A program made the translations under genes and the position numbers. 64,000 bases of DNA from Paenibacillus_V sp046244365 (GTDB taxonomy: Bacteria > Bacillota > Bacilli > Paenibacillales > NBRC-103111). The DNA is taken from assembly GCF_046244365.1 (NCBI RefSeq), contig NZ_CP176395.1:6324001-6388000 (forward strand), in the 5' to 3' direction. Under the pieces are notes generated by a model. The model was given only the letters and a program-made list of their open reading frames with translations, made no database searches and was not told the origin of the DNA. Shown here piece after piece: positions 7,987 through 16,128 of the stretch (within the stretch, counting starts at the first letter, position 1; the number at the start of each line of letters is the position of its first letter).

Positions 7987-9288
7987 TTATTCGACAGACA
8001 AAGCAGACTTTGGTTCCCCGATGCCTTGTTGCTGTGAGGCCGACGACTTTCGTTTGGTTCGAAGCGAATAGACATTGATCGTAAACGTCATCAGCAATTG
8101 AATGAACGCTACCGCTGTTACGGATACGGCGGCTCCTATCAGTCCATATCGTGGAACGAGAACTACGCAGCTGATTAACGTCAATACATTTACGCATATA
8201 AAAACGGGAAGCTGGACTTTAAAATATTGTGCTGCGGTAACGCCATACCACAGAATCGATTCCACATTGCCGATCGTGGCGGCTACCATTAACCAAACAA
8301 GCAGGACGTCTTGCTCCGCAAATTCCTTGCCATAGAGCGCATGCAGCAATCCATTTCCCGCGAGCAGCGTTAGCGCTATACCGACTGAACCGAACAACAA
8401 TCCAAATATGGCGAGCTTGCTCAATAGCTTACGGAATCCGCTTACGTGTTCGACATAATAACGGGATAGCCTAGAGCTTGCCGACTGTCCGACCGCGTTA
8501 ATAGGTATGCTGTTAAATAACATGAAGTAAGCGATGGCCGAGAAAATGCCAAGTTCGTAGGTGCCCAACTGATTTTCTATCACATAGCGCGGAATATTAA
8601 GATTAACGGAAATTAACAAAGACACGATACCAAGAGGCAACGCTTTTCTGACTAGCATGAACAACCGCTTTGCCGAACCTTGCTCTTCAGGCAAGGTTTG
8701 TATTTCTGCTTCCGTATTCGTCATTCTTCCCTTTTTGCTATCATAAAAGAAAAGTACCGACAGCCACGCAACGGCAAGGCCCACAGTACCCCATAACACG
8801 GAGCCCGTGATGTACACGCCAATGAATACACAAACGATCGAGAAAGTCCCTTTCAAAAACATGGATTTGGATATGATGTCCATCTTCTCTTCTTTTTGAA
8901 ACTTTCCATAATAGACCTCACTCGTCGCTTCAAACGCCTTCGCTATGCCAATGAACGATATGATTAGTACTGTCGTCGAGTCATAGCCCGAGATAAATGC
9001 AAAGAGCACGATTACAGCTAACGCCGCAACCATGCTCCACAATCGCAATTTCACATATTCCCGGAAAGTGTACTCCTGCTTCGTATCGGTAGCTTGAATT
9101 AGCCGCAAGGAGAAGTTAAAGAAAATAATGATTGGAGCGGTCATGACAAGTCCAAGCGAGAACTGACCTACCATTAAGGGACCGCCGAGCTTGGCAATTA
9201 CGAGTAAAATGAGCCATTGGCAAAAAGCGTAATACAAATTTCCGGCAACGGACCAGACGACATTTTTTTTCAATGAATGCTCCTTCAC
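7987..9288 (-). CDS. Polysaccharide flippase (Wzx/MATE-like, oligosaccharide translocase)
   Basis: 433 residues with about 12-14 hydrophobic segments spread over the whole length, typical for Wzx/PST-type exporters (first helix around AFCQWLILLVIAKLGG). It would flip the undecaprenyl-diphosphate-linked repeat unit to the outer face of the membrane. The GTG start at 9288 overlaps the upstream TGA (GTGA) and has AGGAAG eight bases upstream. It lies between the dehydratase and a glycosyltransferase, as in other Wzx/Wzy loci. Confidence 0.9.
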   Translation of the reverse strand: MKEHSLKKNVVWSVAGNLYYAFCQWLILLVIAKLGGPLMVGQFSLGLVMTAPIIIFFNFSLRLIQATDTKQEYTFREYVKLRLWSMVAALAVIVLFAFISGYDSTTVLIISFIGIAKAFEATSEVYYGKFQKEEKMDIISKSMFLKGTFSIVCVFIGVYITGSVLWGTVGLAVAWLSVLFFYDSKKGRMTNTEAEIQTLPEEQGSAKRLFMLVRKALPLGIVSLLISVNLNIPRYVIENQLGTYELGIFSAIAYFMLFNSIPINAVGQSASSRLSRYYVEHVSGFRKLLSKLAIFGLLFGSVGIALTLLAGNGLLHALYGKEFAEQDVLLVWLMVAATIGNVESILWYGVTAAQYFKVQLPVFICVNVLTLISCVVLVPRYGLIGAAVSVTAVAFIQLLMTFTINVYSLRTKRKSSASQQQGIGEPKSALSVE

Positions 9289-11138
9289 ACTAACGATACT
9301 TCCTTCTTCGAAGGTTTAACCGTTTCCGTCTGGAAGGATGGAACGATGTGACCAAGCATGTTTCGAATGATATCCGGATTCTCGCCGATCATCTTCTCCA
9401 ATTTCTTCATCTCGAAATCCAGATCGTATCGATTGATGTTCATTGGCTTTCCGATAAATATGCGGTCATGCAGCGTTGATGTAATCCCTTCCTCGTCCGT
9501 AAGCAGCTCTTCGAAAAGCTTCTCGCCAGGCCGTATGCCCGTATATTGAATATCGATATCCACGCCGGGCTCGAATCCCGAAAGCTTGATCAAGTCTTTG
9601 GCAAGATCTACGATTTTTACGGGTTTCCCCATGTCCAGAATGAAGACTTCTCCTCCCTGCGCAAAAGAGCCTGCCTGAATGACCAACTGTACGGCTTCGG
9701 GAATGGTCATAAAATATCGGATCATATCCGGATGCGTAACCGTTACAGGCCCACCCATAGCAATTTGCTGCTTGAAGAATGGAATGACACTCCCTCTGCT
9801 GCCCAGAACATTACCGAATCGTACCGCTACAAATTTAGTCGCGCTCGTTTTGTCCAAGCACTGAATGAACATTTCGGCAACTCGTTTCGTCGCCCCCATA
9901 ACGCTGGTCGGATTGACGGCTTTATCGGTAGAAATCAAGACAAACCGTTCGGCTTGATAGCGGTCCGCACATTCCGCAACATTTTTGGTACCGAACACAT
10001 TGTTCTTAATCGCTTCGGTAGGATTTCGCTCCATTAACGGGACATGTTTATGCGCTGCAGCATGAAACACGACATGAGGTCTGCTTTTACTGAAAACTTC
10101 ATCCATTCTAGCGGCATCTTGAATATCCGCAATGACCGTTTCCAAAACGAGAGCCGGAAATTTCCTGCGAAGCTCCATCTCAATGGTATAGATGCTGTTT
10201 TCTCCGTGACCGAGCAGCATTAGTCGAGCGGGCTTGAATGGCGCAATTTGCCTGCACATTTCCGAACCGATTGATCCTCCCGCTCCGGTAATCAATACGG
10301 TCTTCCCTTCCACGTAGTTCGCTATACCGTCCAAATCCACTTTTATGGGCTCTCTGCCGAGCAAATCTTCGACTTCCACATCGCGAATTTGATTTACCGT
10401 AACTTTCCCATTTATTAAATCATTGAGATGAGGCATGATCTTCAACTTTGCTTTAGTGCATTTGCACATACTCACGATCTCCGAGATTTCTCTCTTTGAA
10501 ACGGATGGCATCGCAATGATAATATCGTCGACGGCGAACTTTTCCACCGTATGACCTATCAGTTGCCTTCCTCCGATGATGGGAACTCCATGAATGCGGG
10601 AATCGCGTTTAAGCGGAGCGTCGTCAATAAAAGCGACGGGGTACATATCCGAGGAGCGGTTGTATTTAAGCTCTTTTGCAATCATCGTTCCGCAGTCGCC
10701 TGCTCCGATAATCAACGCATTGTGATGTTTTTTGGCTTTATGATTGAAATTGTACTGGATGAGCTTCCATGAGAATCGATATCCCCCGAGCAATAGAAAC
10801 ATCGATTGAAGCGATCCTAGCCAGATCGACATGGGGACTAGCTTCCCATCGATAGTAAACGTTACTAGATAGGAAATGATCCCCCCTATTAGAACCGCTT
10901 TACCGACCGACAATAGTTCCTCAATGCCTGCATACCGCCAGAGATGGTGGTACAACTTCAAGGAAGTCATGCAACCTACTCCCAGGCAGGAGGCAAAAGA
11001 TGCGAAAATAATAAACTGTTTCAAATAGGTTGACGTTATCGCCCCGTCGAACCTCAATACATAGGACATGAAAATACATGACCAAATTAGTAATATGTCA
11101 ATAACTACAAACAGGATAACCCTTCTTGGAACATTCAC
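9285..11138 (-). CDS. Membrane-bound NDP-sugar 4,6-dehydratase (EpsC/CapD/PglF-like)
   Basis: 617 residues. The first ~130 residues hold four membrane helices; a CoA-binding-like Rossmann domain follows (LIIGAGDCGTMIAKEL), then the catalytic SDR domain with VLITGAGGSIGSE near residue 280. In place of the classic SYK, the active-site region reads VLISTDKAVNPTSVMGATKR, as in this dehydratase class. It converts UDP-GlcNAc-type nucleotides to 4-keto-6-deoxy sugars. The GTG start at 11138 has GGGTGATGG in front. Its product is the natural substrate for the DegT aminotransferase at 782-1972. Confidence 0.93.
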   Translation of the reverse strand: MNVPRRVILFVVIDILLIWSCIFMSYVLRFDGAITSTYLKQFIIFASFASCLGVGCMTSLKLYHHLWRYAGIEELLSVGKAVLIGGIISYLVTFTIDGKLVPMSIWLGSLQSMFLLLGGYRFSWKLIQYNFNHKAKKHHNALIIGAGDCGTMIAKELKYNRSSDMYPVAFIDDAPLKRDSRIHGVPIIGGRQLIGHTVEKFAVDDIIIAMPSVSKREISEIVSMCKCTKAKLKIMPHLNDLINGKVTVNQIRDVEVEDLLGREPIKVDLDGIANYVEGKTVLITGAGGSIGSEMCRQIAPFKPARLMLLGHGENSIYTIEMELRRKFPALVLETVIADIQDAARMDEVFSKSRPHVVFHAAAHKHVPLMERNPTEAIKNNVFGTKNVAECADRYQAERFVLISTDKAVNPTSVMGATKRVAEMFIQCLDKTSATKFVAVRFGNVLGSRGSVIPFFKQQIAMGGPVTVTHPDMIRYFMTIPEAVQLVIQAGSFAQGGEVFILDMGKPVKIVDLAKDLIKLSGFEPGVDIDIQYTGIRPGEKLFEELLTDEEGITSTLHDRIFIGKPMNINRYDLDFEMKKLEKMIGENPDIIRNMLGHIVPSFQTETVKPSKKEVSLV

Positions 11139-11180
11139 GTTTCCATCACCCGACTAGTGTTTTATTTTTCAAATTCGGCT

Positions 11181-12098
11181 TTAAAGAACGTGTGCTAGAT
11201 GTTCAGCATGCTTTGAGGTTCCTAATTGTTCCCTAGCGACTATCTGTTCAAGATTTCGTAGTAAGGGCAAACGAAACTCTTCATTTCTAAGAGCATAATC
11301 AAGGGTGGCAATAATATAACCGAGCTTGTCTCCAACATCGTAACGCAAGCCGTCAAAATGGTAGGCGTAGACGCTTTGTATTTGGCTTAGTTTACGTAGC
11401 GCATCGGTTAATTGAATTTCACCGCCCGCACCTTGTTCCTGATTGCCTAACAGATCAAAAATTTCCGGGGATAAAACATACCTGCCCATGATGGCCAAAT
11501 TAGAAGGAGCTTCAGCCTTTTTCGGTTTTTCAACCATCCCTTTAAGAGCATACAACCGTCCGTCATTCTTTAGCGGATCAACGATTCCATATCGTTCTAT
11601 CAAATCATCCGCGACAGGTTGTACCCCGATTACGGAGCTGCCCACACATTCGTACTGCTCGATCAGTTGCAGTAAGCAAGGCGTCTTCGCTTCAACGATG
11701 TCATCCCCAAGCAGCACGGCAAACGGTTCATTTCCGATAAATTTTCTGGCGCACCAAACGGCATGACCAAGACCCTTAGGTTCCTTCTGACGAATATAGT
11801 GGATGTCGATCATTCTAGAAGATTTGAGTACTTCTTCCAGCAAATCCAGCTTGTTCTTTTCCAACAGCTTTTGTTCCAACTCGAATGAACTGTCAAAATG
11901 ATCCTCGATGGCTCGCTTCCCTTTACCTGTTACGATTATGATATCTTCTATGCCTGATTGTATCGCTTCTTCTACGATGTATTGAATGGTCGGTTTATCG
12001 ACAACCGGCAGCATTTCCTTCGGCATGGCTTTTGTTGCAGGCAAAAACCGCGTTCCATAACCTGCTGCAGGGATTATTGCCTTTCTGACTTTCTGCAT
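11181..12098 (-). CDS. gtaB: UTP--glucose-1-phosphate uridylyltransferase
   Basis: 305 residues, the family's usual length. It makes UDP-glucose from UTP and glucose-1-phosphate. The N-terminal nucleotide loop IIPAAGYGTRFLPATKAMPKEMLP, the VDKPTIQYIVEEA block, and later VLLGDDIV and MVEKPK are diagnostic. Here it supplies activated glucose to exopolysaccharide synthesis. It is the first gene after the candidate EAR RNA element, so its transcription may require antitermination or have its own start within 12099-12347. It may be a dedicated copy in addition to a housekeeping gtaB elsewhere. Confidence 0.95.
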   Translation of the reverse strand: MQKVRKAIIPAAGYGTRFLPATKAMPKEMLPVVDKPTIQYIVEEAIQSGIEDIIIVTGKGKRAIEDHFDSSFELEQKLLEKNKLDLLEEVLKSSRMIDIHYIRQKEPKGLGHAVWCARKFIGNEPFAVLLGDDIVEAKTPCLLQLIEQYECVGSSVIGVQPVADDLIERYGIVDPLKNDGRLYALKGMVEKPKKAEAPSNLAIMGRYVLSPEIFDLLGNQEQGAGGEIQLTDALRKLSQIQSVYAYHFDGLRYDVGDKLGYIIATLDYALRNEEFRLPLLRNLEQIVAREQLGTSKHAEHLAHVL

Positions 12099-12204
12099 GC
12101 ATCAGCCCTCACCTTTCAATAGAAAAATTAAATGTCTTAAAAAACTAATGCATGCCACTCCCTAAGTTACCAGCAATGATATGCATTAATATTTCAAGCC
12201 AACT

Positions 12205-12297
12205 TATACAGGGCATCAAACCCTTCCTCACGTCACACCCTCGACGATCTACGTCTAAGGCATCCAATGCCCACAGCATGACCGAGTATCTACCGTG
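12205..12297 (-). ncRNA. Candidate EAR/epsC-type antitermination RNA in the eps operon
   Basis: This lies in the unusually long (about 250-base) gap between the tyrosine kinase and gtaB. On the transcribed strand GGGCAU (12272-12267) can pair with AUGCCC (12216-12211), enclosing a 50-base domain that contains the hairpin GACG-UAGAU-CGUC. GGGCAU could alternatively form a local GGCAU-UGG-AUGCC hairpin. Upstream, CACGGU (12297-12292) pairs with GCUGUG (12277-12272). The EAR element of Bacillales (Rfam epsC) sits exactly between the kinase and epsC-type genes and promotes read-through over long eps operons. The position and dense structure match; I could not run a covariance search, so the assignment is an inference. 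Confidence 0.5.
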
Positions 12298-12347
12298 ATA
12301 AAGGTGCAGTAGACATGACCTTCGGAATGAAAGAAATCTTCTATCCG

Positions 12348-13028
12348 TTACCCGTTTAAGTAGTAAGACGATGATTCATTCCTTGCGTATGCGCTGTTAT
12401 TCAATACAGAGCCAATGATCCGCGCATTTACGAATTTCAAGCGGTCAATCGCTTTTTTCGCGTTGTCGCGTTTTAATTTGCCGCTGCTGAATACAAGCAG
12501 AACACCGTCGCATTTTGCGGCCAAAATTTGCGAATCCGTTACGGCTAGTGTAGAGGGCGTATCGACCAAAATGATATCGAATTGCGAGTATACCCGCTCC
12601 ATCAAAGCGGTCATCCTTTTGGACCCCAGGAGTTCAGCAGGGTTAGGCGGTGTCGGCCCCGACGGTAAAATGGAAACACCCGTGCCGTGAGTTTGCGTAA
12701 TCGCTTCTTCCAGCGTATTTTGATTGACTAGGACATTGCTTAAGCCAATACGATTCGAACAGGCAAACAACCGATGAATCGACGGTTTTCGCAAATCGCC
12801 GTCAATCAGCAACACGTTTTTTTCTTCCATGGCATAGGCGATAGCCAGATTTGCAGCGGTTATCGTTTTCCCCTCCCCCGACTGTGCGGAGGTAATTGCA
12901 ATACTTTTCGCCTCATCATCGATGGTCGAGAATTGAATATTCGTTCGCAGTGTTCTAAATTGTTCAGGGACAGGACATTTTCCATGCAGATCAGGCAGTA
13001 GTTTGTTTCTAACGGTTGACGCCCGCAT
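12348..13028 (-). CDS. Bacterial tyrosine kinase (CpsD/CapB/EpsB family)
   Basis: 226 residues. The P-loop AQSGEGKT (Walker A), VLLIDGDLRKP (Walker A') and DIILVDTPS (Walker B) define a BY-kinase. The C-terminus ends in a short tyrosine-containing tail (SAYARN...SYYLNG), the autophosphorylation cluster. It works with the adjacent Wzz-like adaptor to control polysaccharide chain length and export. The ATG at 13028 overlaps the adaptor gene by 20 bases and follows AGGTGAG; the more upstream start at 13073 has no such site. No cognate tyrosine phosphatase is present in the window. Confidence 0.93.
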   Translation of the reverse strand: MRASTVRNKLLPDLHGKCPVPEQFRTLRTNIQFSTIDDEAKSIAITSAQSGEGKTITAANLAIAYAMEEKNVLLIDGDLRKPSIHRLFACSNRIGLSNVLVNQNTLEEAITQTHGTGVSILPSGPTPPNPAELLGSKRMTALMERVYSQFDIILVDTPSTLAVTDSQILAAKCDGVLLVFSSGKLKRDNAKKAIDRLKFVNARIIGSVLNNSAYARNESSSYYLNG

Positions 13029-13767
13029 ACACGGTCTCACCTGCGACTTTCTTGCTAGATTTGCTCTTCGCATCTGCCTTCAAATCAGAGGATTTGATTA
13101 TCGAAATCGATGACAGTACAGGAATGCCCAGATGAGTTGTAATATCCTGTTCATTTCGTATAGAATCATCGAAATACTCAAGAATGAATGTAATCGTCAC
13201 TGAAAGAAATAGGGAAACAACAAAAGCGATGATCAAGTTCATTGGCGGGTTCGGCAACACTGGCGGCAAATTATCCGCTATTTTGGCTTCATCCAGTATC
13301 GTTACATTATCCACGTTCATTACATTTGCAGACTTGAATACTTCTGCCACAGCGTTGACGATTTTGACCGCTCTTTCATAGCTGTTATCACGCATCGTGA
13401 TGGTCATGATTTGCGTTTCCGGAATGGAACTAACCTGGATCGTCCGAACCAAGTCCTCCATTGTCACGTTCAACTCGGGGTAGAGGGTGACAACCTTAGA
13501 CATGATTGCCGGGGTTCGAATAATCTCTTTATAGGTATTGATAATGAGAATGTTCGCCTGTATGGCATTGACCTCCAACCGTTCTGACCCTTGCTGACTA
13601 TCCGATTTATTGACAATCAGTTTGGTGCTTGCAGAATAAACCGGTTTGACGAAGTAATAGCTGACAATGCCTGTAGTCGTGCAGGTTATGAGCATGATAG
13701 TGAAAATGAGCCAAAATCTTCGTTTGATCACCTGCATATATTGTTTAAAATCAATGTCCAACATCAT
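13009..13767 (-). CDS. Wzz/chain-length-determinant family adaptor (CapA/EpsA-like)
   Basis: 252 residues with one membrane helix near the N-terminus (about 16-38) and a second near 175-200, with an extracellular domain between them. The membrane-proximal PPVLPNPPMN proline-rich motif before the second helix is the Wzz hallmark. It activates the BY-kinase through its cytoplasmic tail and regulates polymer length. The gene is first in the operon. The ATG at 13767 sits behind GGAGGG; a second ATG follows immediately. It is preceded by a ~140-base leader with an operator-like palindrome at 13808-13822. Confidence 0.92.
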   Translation of the reverse strand: MMLDIDFKQYMQVIKRRFWLIFTIMLITCTTTGIVSYYFVKPVYSASTKLIVNKSDSQQGSERLEVNAIQANILIINTYKEIIRTPAIMSKVVTLYPELNVTMEDLVRTIQVSSIPETQIMTITMRDNSYERAVKIVNAVAEVFKSANVMNVDNVTILDEAKIADNLPPVLPNPPMNLIIAFVVSLFLSVTITFILEYFDDSIRNEQDITTHLGIPVLSSISIIKSSDLKADAKSKSSKKVAGETVYAGVNR

Positions 13768-13807
13768 GTACCCTCCTTAATTGAGAGCTAGACGGAATAT
13801 AGGATTC

Positions 13808-13822
13808 GATACATTTTGTATC
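13808..13822. promoter_or_regulatory. Operator-like palindrome in the eps leader
   Basis: GATACATTTTGTATC, a perfect 6-3-6 inverted repeat of the form GATACR-N3-YGTATC, lies 41 bases before the first eps start codon. It is the third copy at this promoter and probably binds the same regulator as the copies at 13892-13935 and 15880-15928. Confidence 0.65.
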
Positions 13823-13891
13823 ATAACTATCATGTTCCATCACTTTCATAGCTCTTTGTCGAAAATACCGCAAAGTACTCGCACATATTTT

Positions 13892-13942
13892 GATACGTTT
13901 CGTATATATGCTTAGAATATGATACGAAACGTATCATGTCAA
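13892..13942 (-). promoter_or_regulatory. eps operon promoter with two embedded operators
   Basis: On the minus strand TTGACA (13942-13937) and TATTCT (13919-13914) are separated by exactly 17 bases. The spacer is almost entirely a perfect palindrome GATACG-AAA-CGTATC (13921-13935 on plus). A second, one-mismatch copy (13892-13906) lies at and after the expected start of transcription near 13907. A protein bound at either site would block sigma-A polymerase. The regulator is probably the XRE protein encoded at 16129-16494. Confidence 0.75.
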
Positions 13943-13990
13943 GCCTATTTTCAACACGAAAATACAGTTTCACTCATGCTACTTTGCTTA

Positions 13991-14167
13991 TTACCCTCCT
14001 GCTTCGACATCAGATGTCCTAAACTCCGATTGCTGGCAGTCCCGACACTCCCCAATCGGATATACGATTTGATAAAAGCCTGTAACAAAAATACTGCGGG
14101 CTTGCTCTCGCGGTACAAGGGTGTTACAAGAACAACAATAGACCATTTCCGTTTTAACCGTAAACAT
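13991..14167 (-). CDS. 58-residue zinc-ribbon-like peptide
   Basis: A 58-aa frame beginning at ATG 14167 with a very strong GAGGAGG site at ideal spacing, 22 bases after the acyltransferase gene. It has two Cys pairs, YCCSCNTL and ECRDCQQ, about 25 residues apart. This is the CxxC...CxxC spacing of a small zinc ribbon, which would bind one zinc ion and could contact protein or nucleic acid. It ends about 50 bases before the eps promoter, and I see no terminator between them, so read-through from this unit into eps is possible. I do not recognise a named family. Confidence 0.7.
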   Translation of the reverse strand: MFTVKTEMVYCCSCNTLVPREQARSIFVTGFYQIVYPIGECRDCQQSEFRTSDVEAGG

Positions 14168-14189
14168 CTTAATTCCTCCTCGGCGATCG

Positions 14190-15302
14190 CTACACCTTCA
14201 CATCCGTACTGCTCGACGGATGAAGCGGAACAGCTAGCTGCTTTTTAGTCGTACCCGTATCTAAGCCGAGCCTCCCTACTAAATAAGTCCCGTACTTTAT
14301 TTTGTTTGCGATGTAAACCGATACGACTGACAGTATGATACTGGAAAAAAAATATAGCCCTACAAGCGGGACGGAGCTTATCGTAAAAGGAATTTTATTC
14401 TCGAACGCTTTAAACACAGCCATGTAAAAAGGATGAAACAAATAAATACCGAACGAATATTTACTTATTTGCACAATTATATTCGGAATGCTGCGCAGCT
14501 TAAGCGCCATTAAGAATAGAAATAAGGTCATGGCTATGACAAAAGGAACCATGTCAAATCGTTTGGAAGATATTTCGGTATACACGCCGAGCTTATACAA
14601 AACGATCGGTAAAATGGCCGTTACGATCGGTGCCATCACTACCCATTTGGTGCGTTTGATAAGCTGACGTTTAAAGGCTTCATAATTTCTCCCGCAATAA
14701 TAAGCAATCGAGAAATAGGAAAGCCAACCGAAGACAGGCAGCCAAAAGAGTTTATCCCATATGTAAGCGGCAAACGGAATATCCAACGGTTTAACCAAGT
14801 TAAAAAATGATAAGTATAAAAGTTGTATGAGCAAGCTTACGCTTATGACTGTAATAGGCGAAATGCGATCCCGGATAACCTTCGTATACAAGCCGTGCAG
14901 GGCATAAAACTGAAAGATAACTAAAATGAAGTAGCCATGAAAATCGCCAAGCAAAATATGTTTCCATAATAATTGCAACGCCGCTTCACTGTAACTTAAG
15001 CCATTTCTCATCTCAACAGCTTTTACGAAGGCATAAAAGGTCCCGAAAAAAAGATAAGGAAGCAGCAAATATTTTAGCCGCTTGGTCCAGAATTGCTTCG
15101 GCTGTTTATCGGGATAAGAATGAGCCAGAACGAATTCGGAAATAAATACGAACATTGGCGTGGCAAAGGTTAGCAGCAGGTTAACCGTATTAATCGCCTC
15201 TATGTCCGACCCGTACACCCGTGCAAAGGAATGCAGCAGTACTAAGCTCAGGCAAGCCGTGCTGCGTAGGACAAACAACTCGCCTATTACTTTCTTACTC
15301 AT
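14190..15302 (-). CDS. Acyltransferase family 3 membrane protein (OafA/IcaC-like)
   Basis: 370 residues with about ten membrane helices. The N-terminal FVLRSTACLSLVLLHSF holds the conserved Arg and His of the acyltransferase-3 fold, and ISKYSFGIYLFHPFYM near the end is the second family block. Such proteins O-acetylate or succinylate polysaccharides while they are exported. The ATG at 15302 is chosen because AGGTGAT precedes it at six bases; an in-frame GTG at 15359 with GTGAGG in front is an alternative that would add 19 residues. The gene is between a PilZ-like gene and a zinc-ribbon peptide gene, directly upstream of the eps operon, so EPS modification is the likely role. Confidence 0.88.
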   Translation of the reverse strand: MSKKVIGELFVLRSTACLSLVLLHSFARVYGSDIEAINTVNLLLTFATPMFVFISEFVLAHSYPDKQPKQFWTKRLKYLLLPYLFFGTFYAFVKAVEMRNGLSYSEAALQLLWKHILLGDFHGYFILVIFQFYALHGLYTKVIRDRISPITVISVSLLIQLLYLSFFNLVKPLDIPFAAYIWDKLFWLPVFGWLSYFSIAYYCGRNYEAFKRQLIKRTKWVVMAPIVTAILPIVLYKLGVYTEISSKRFDMVPFVIAMTLFLFLMALKLRSIPNIIVQISKYSFGIYLFHPFYMAVFKAFENKIPFTISSVPLVGLYFFSSIILSVVSVYIANKIKYGTYLVGRLGLDTGTTKKQLAVPLHPSSSTDVKV

Positions 15303-15401
15303 CAGATCACCTGCCTGCTCTCTTTTTAACAAACCAAACATCACGACTTCAAGAATCACGAAATCGCCTCACCCCACTTCATGGCTGAGAGGCAGCTTCG
15401 G

Positions 15402-15860
15402 TCACATCAACAAATTAATCCGATGATTCGCAAAATCATACGATGATTCGGCAAAAAAATGATAATAGTATTCCGCTTTCATATAGTGCGGCACATACAA
15501 CATCGCAAGCTTATGCAGCTGATCGCGCAGCTCGACGCGTGTCGTTTCGTCGATGGTCAAGACGAGCTCGTATTCATTTTTCGCTCTTTTTCTCCTGCTG
15601 TAGACAATATATCCTTTTAACCGGATAGGACGGTCCACTATAGTCAAATTTATGGCAAGCACAACAAAGGGCCCGACGGGGAAACTCAGCTCCGTTACGA
15701 AACGCATGCACTTGGAGCTGATCGCTTCAACCTCGACGCAGGCCGGACGGGAGCTGGAGGCATTTCCTTTCACCTCAATGATGCGCAGTTCGGCATACAT
15801 ATGGTCTCGGAATAATAATGGAATGGACCCCGTTCTTCCGATGCGACCGTCGTTTGACAT
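15402..15860 (-). CDS. PilZ-domain-like protein with degenerate nucleotide motif
   Basis: 152 residues. The pattern of beta strands (ELRIIEVKGNAS, ACVEVEAISSKCMRF, VVLAINLTIVDRPIRLKGYIVYSRRKR, YELVLTID) fits a PilZ barrel. The usual RxxxR and (D/N)xSxxG c-di-GMP contacts are not recognisable: the second is replaced by VEAISSKCM. It may bind a protein partner rather than the nucleotide. A C-terminal tail rich in aromatic residues follows. The ATG at 15860 is preceded by AAGGGG at eight bases. It opens the operon with the acyltransferase and zinc ribbon, under a palindrome-bearing promoter. The PilZ assignment is moderate. Confidence 0.6.
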   Translation of the reverse strand: MSNDGRIGRTGSIPLLFRDHMYAELRIIEVKGNASSSRPACVEVEAISSKCMRFVTELSFPVGPFVVLAINLTIVDRPIRLKGYIVYSRRKRAKNEYELVLTIDETTRVELRDQLHKLAMLYVPHYMKAEYYYHFFAESSYDFANHRINLLM

Positions 15861-15879
15861 ACAGAGATCCCCTTCATTC

Positions 15880-15935
15880 GATACGTTATGTATCTTTTAT
15901 ATCGTAACTTTACGATACACTATGTATCATGTCAA
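15880..15935 (-). promoter_or_regulatory. PilZ-acyltransferase operon promoter with operators
   Basis: TTGACA (15935-15930) and TAAAGT (15912-15907), 17 bases apart, on the minus strand. As at the eps promoter, the spacer contains a perfect palindrome (GATACA-CTA-TGTATC, 15914-15928), and a second perfect copy (GATACG-TTA-TGTATC, 15880-15894) lies in the leader. A further palindrome ATCGTAA-CT-TTACGAT (15901-15916) overlaps the -10. The block gcTTGACATGATAC is identical at both promoters. Confidence 0.72.
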
Positions 15936-15965
15936 GCATTTTTTCTTCAAAATTCCGTTAAATCC

Positions 15966-15996
15966 TTGGCTATCCGAGTGTTTTCTGGTGTATAAT
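15966..15996 (+). promoter_or_regulatory. Candidate promoter of the XRE regulator gene
   Basis: TTGGCT (15966-15971) and a consensus TATAAT (15991-15996) with a 19-base spacer, followed by a ~130-base leader. It is divergent from the PilZ operon promoter; the nearest operator palindrome ends about 38 bases upstream, so the regulator could influence its own expression from there. Confidence 0.5.
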
Positions 15997-16128
15997 GAAA
16001 GTAGTTTTCGTGCAATTTTGCAGAAAAGTGCAAGCGCAATCAAGAAGAGCACGTTGCTCGTCGACGATCGTTTCTCACGTGACGACAGCCTACAACAGCG
16101 CTACAACAATCAGGGAGGAACCTCTGCT

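Noticed and set aside
15652..16128. 159-residue N-terminal extension of the XRE regulator
   Set aside because: The extension crosses the divergent promoters and operators, and the ATG at 16129 has its own GGAGG site.
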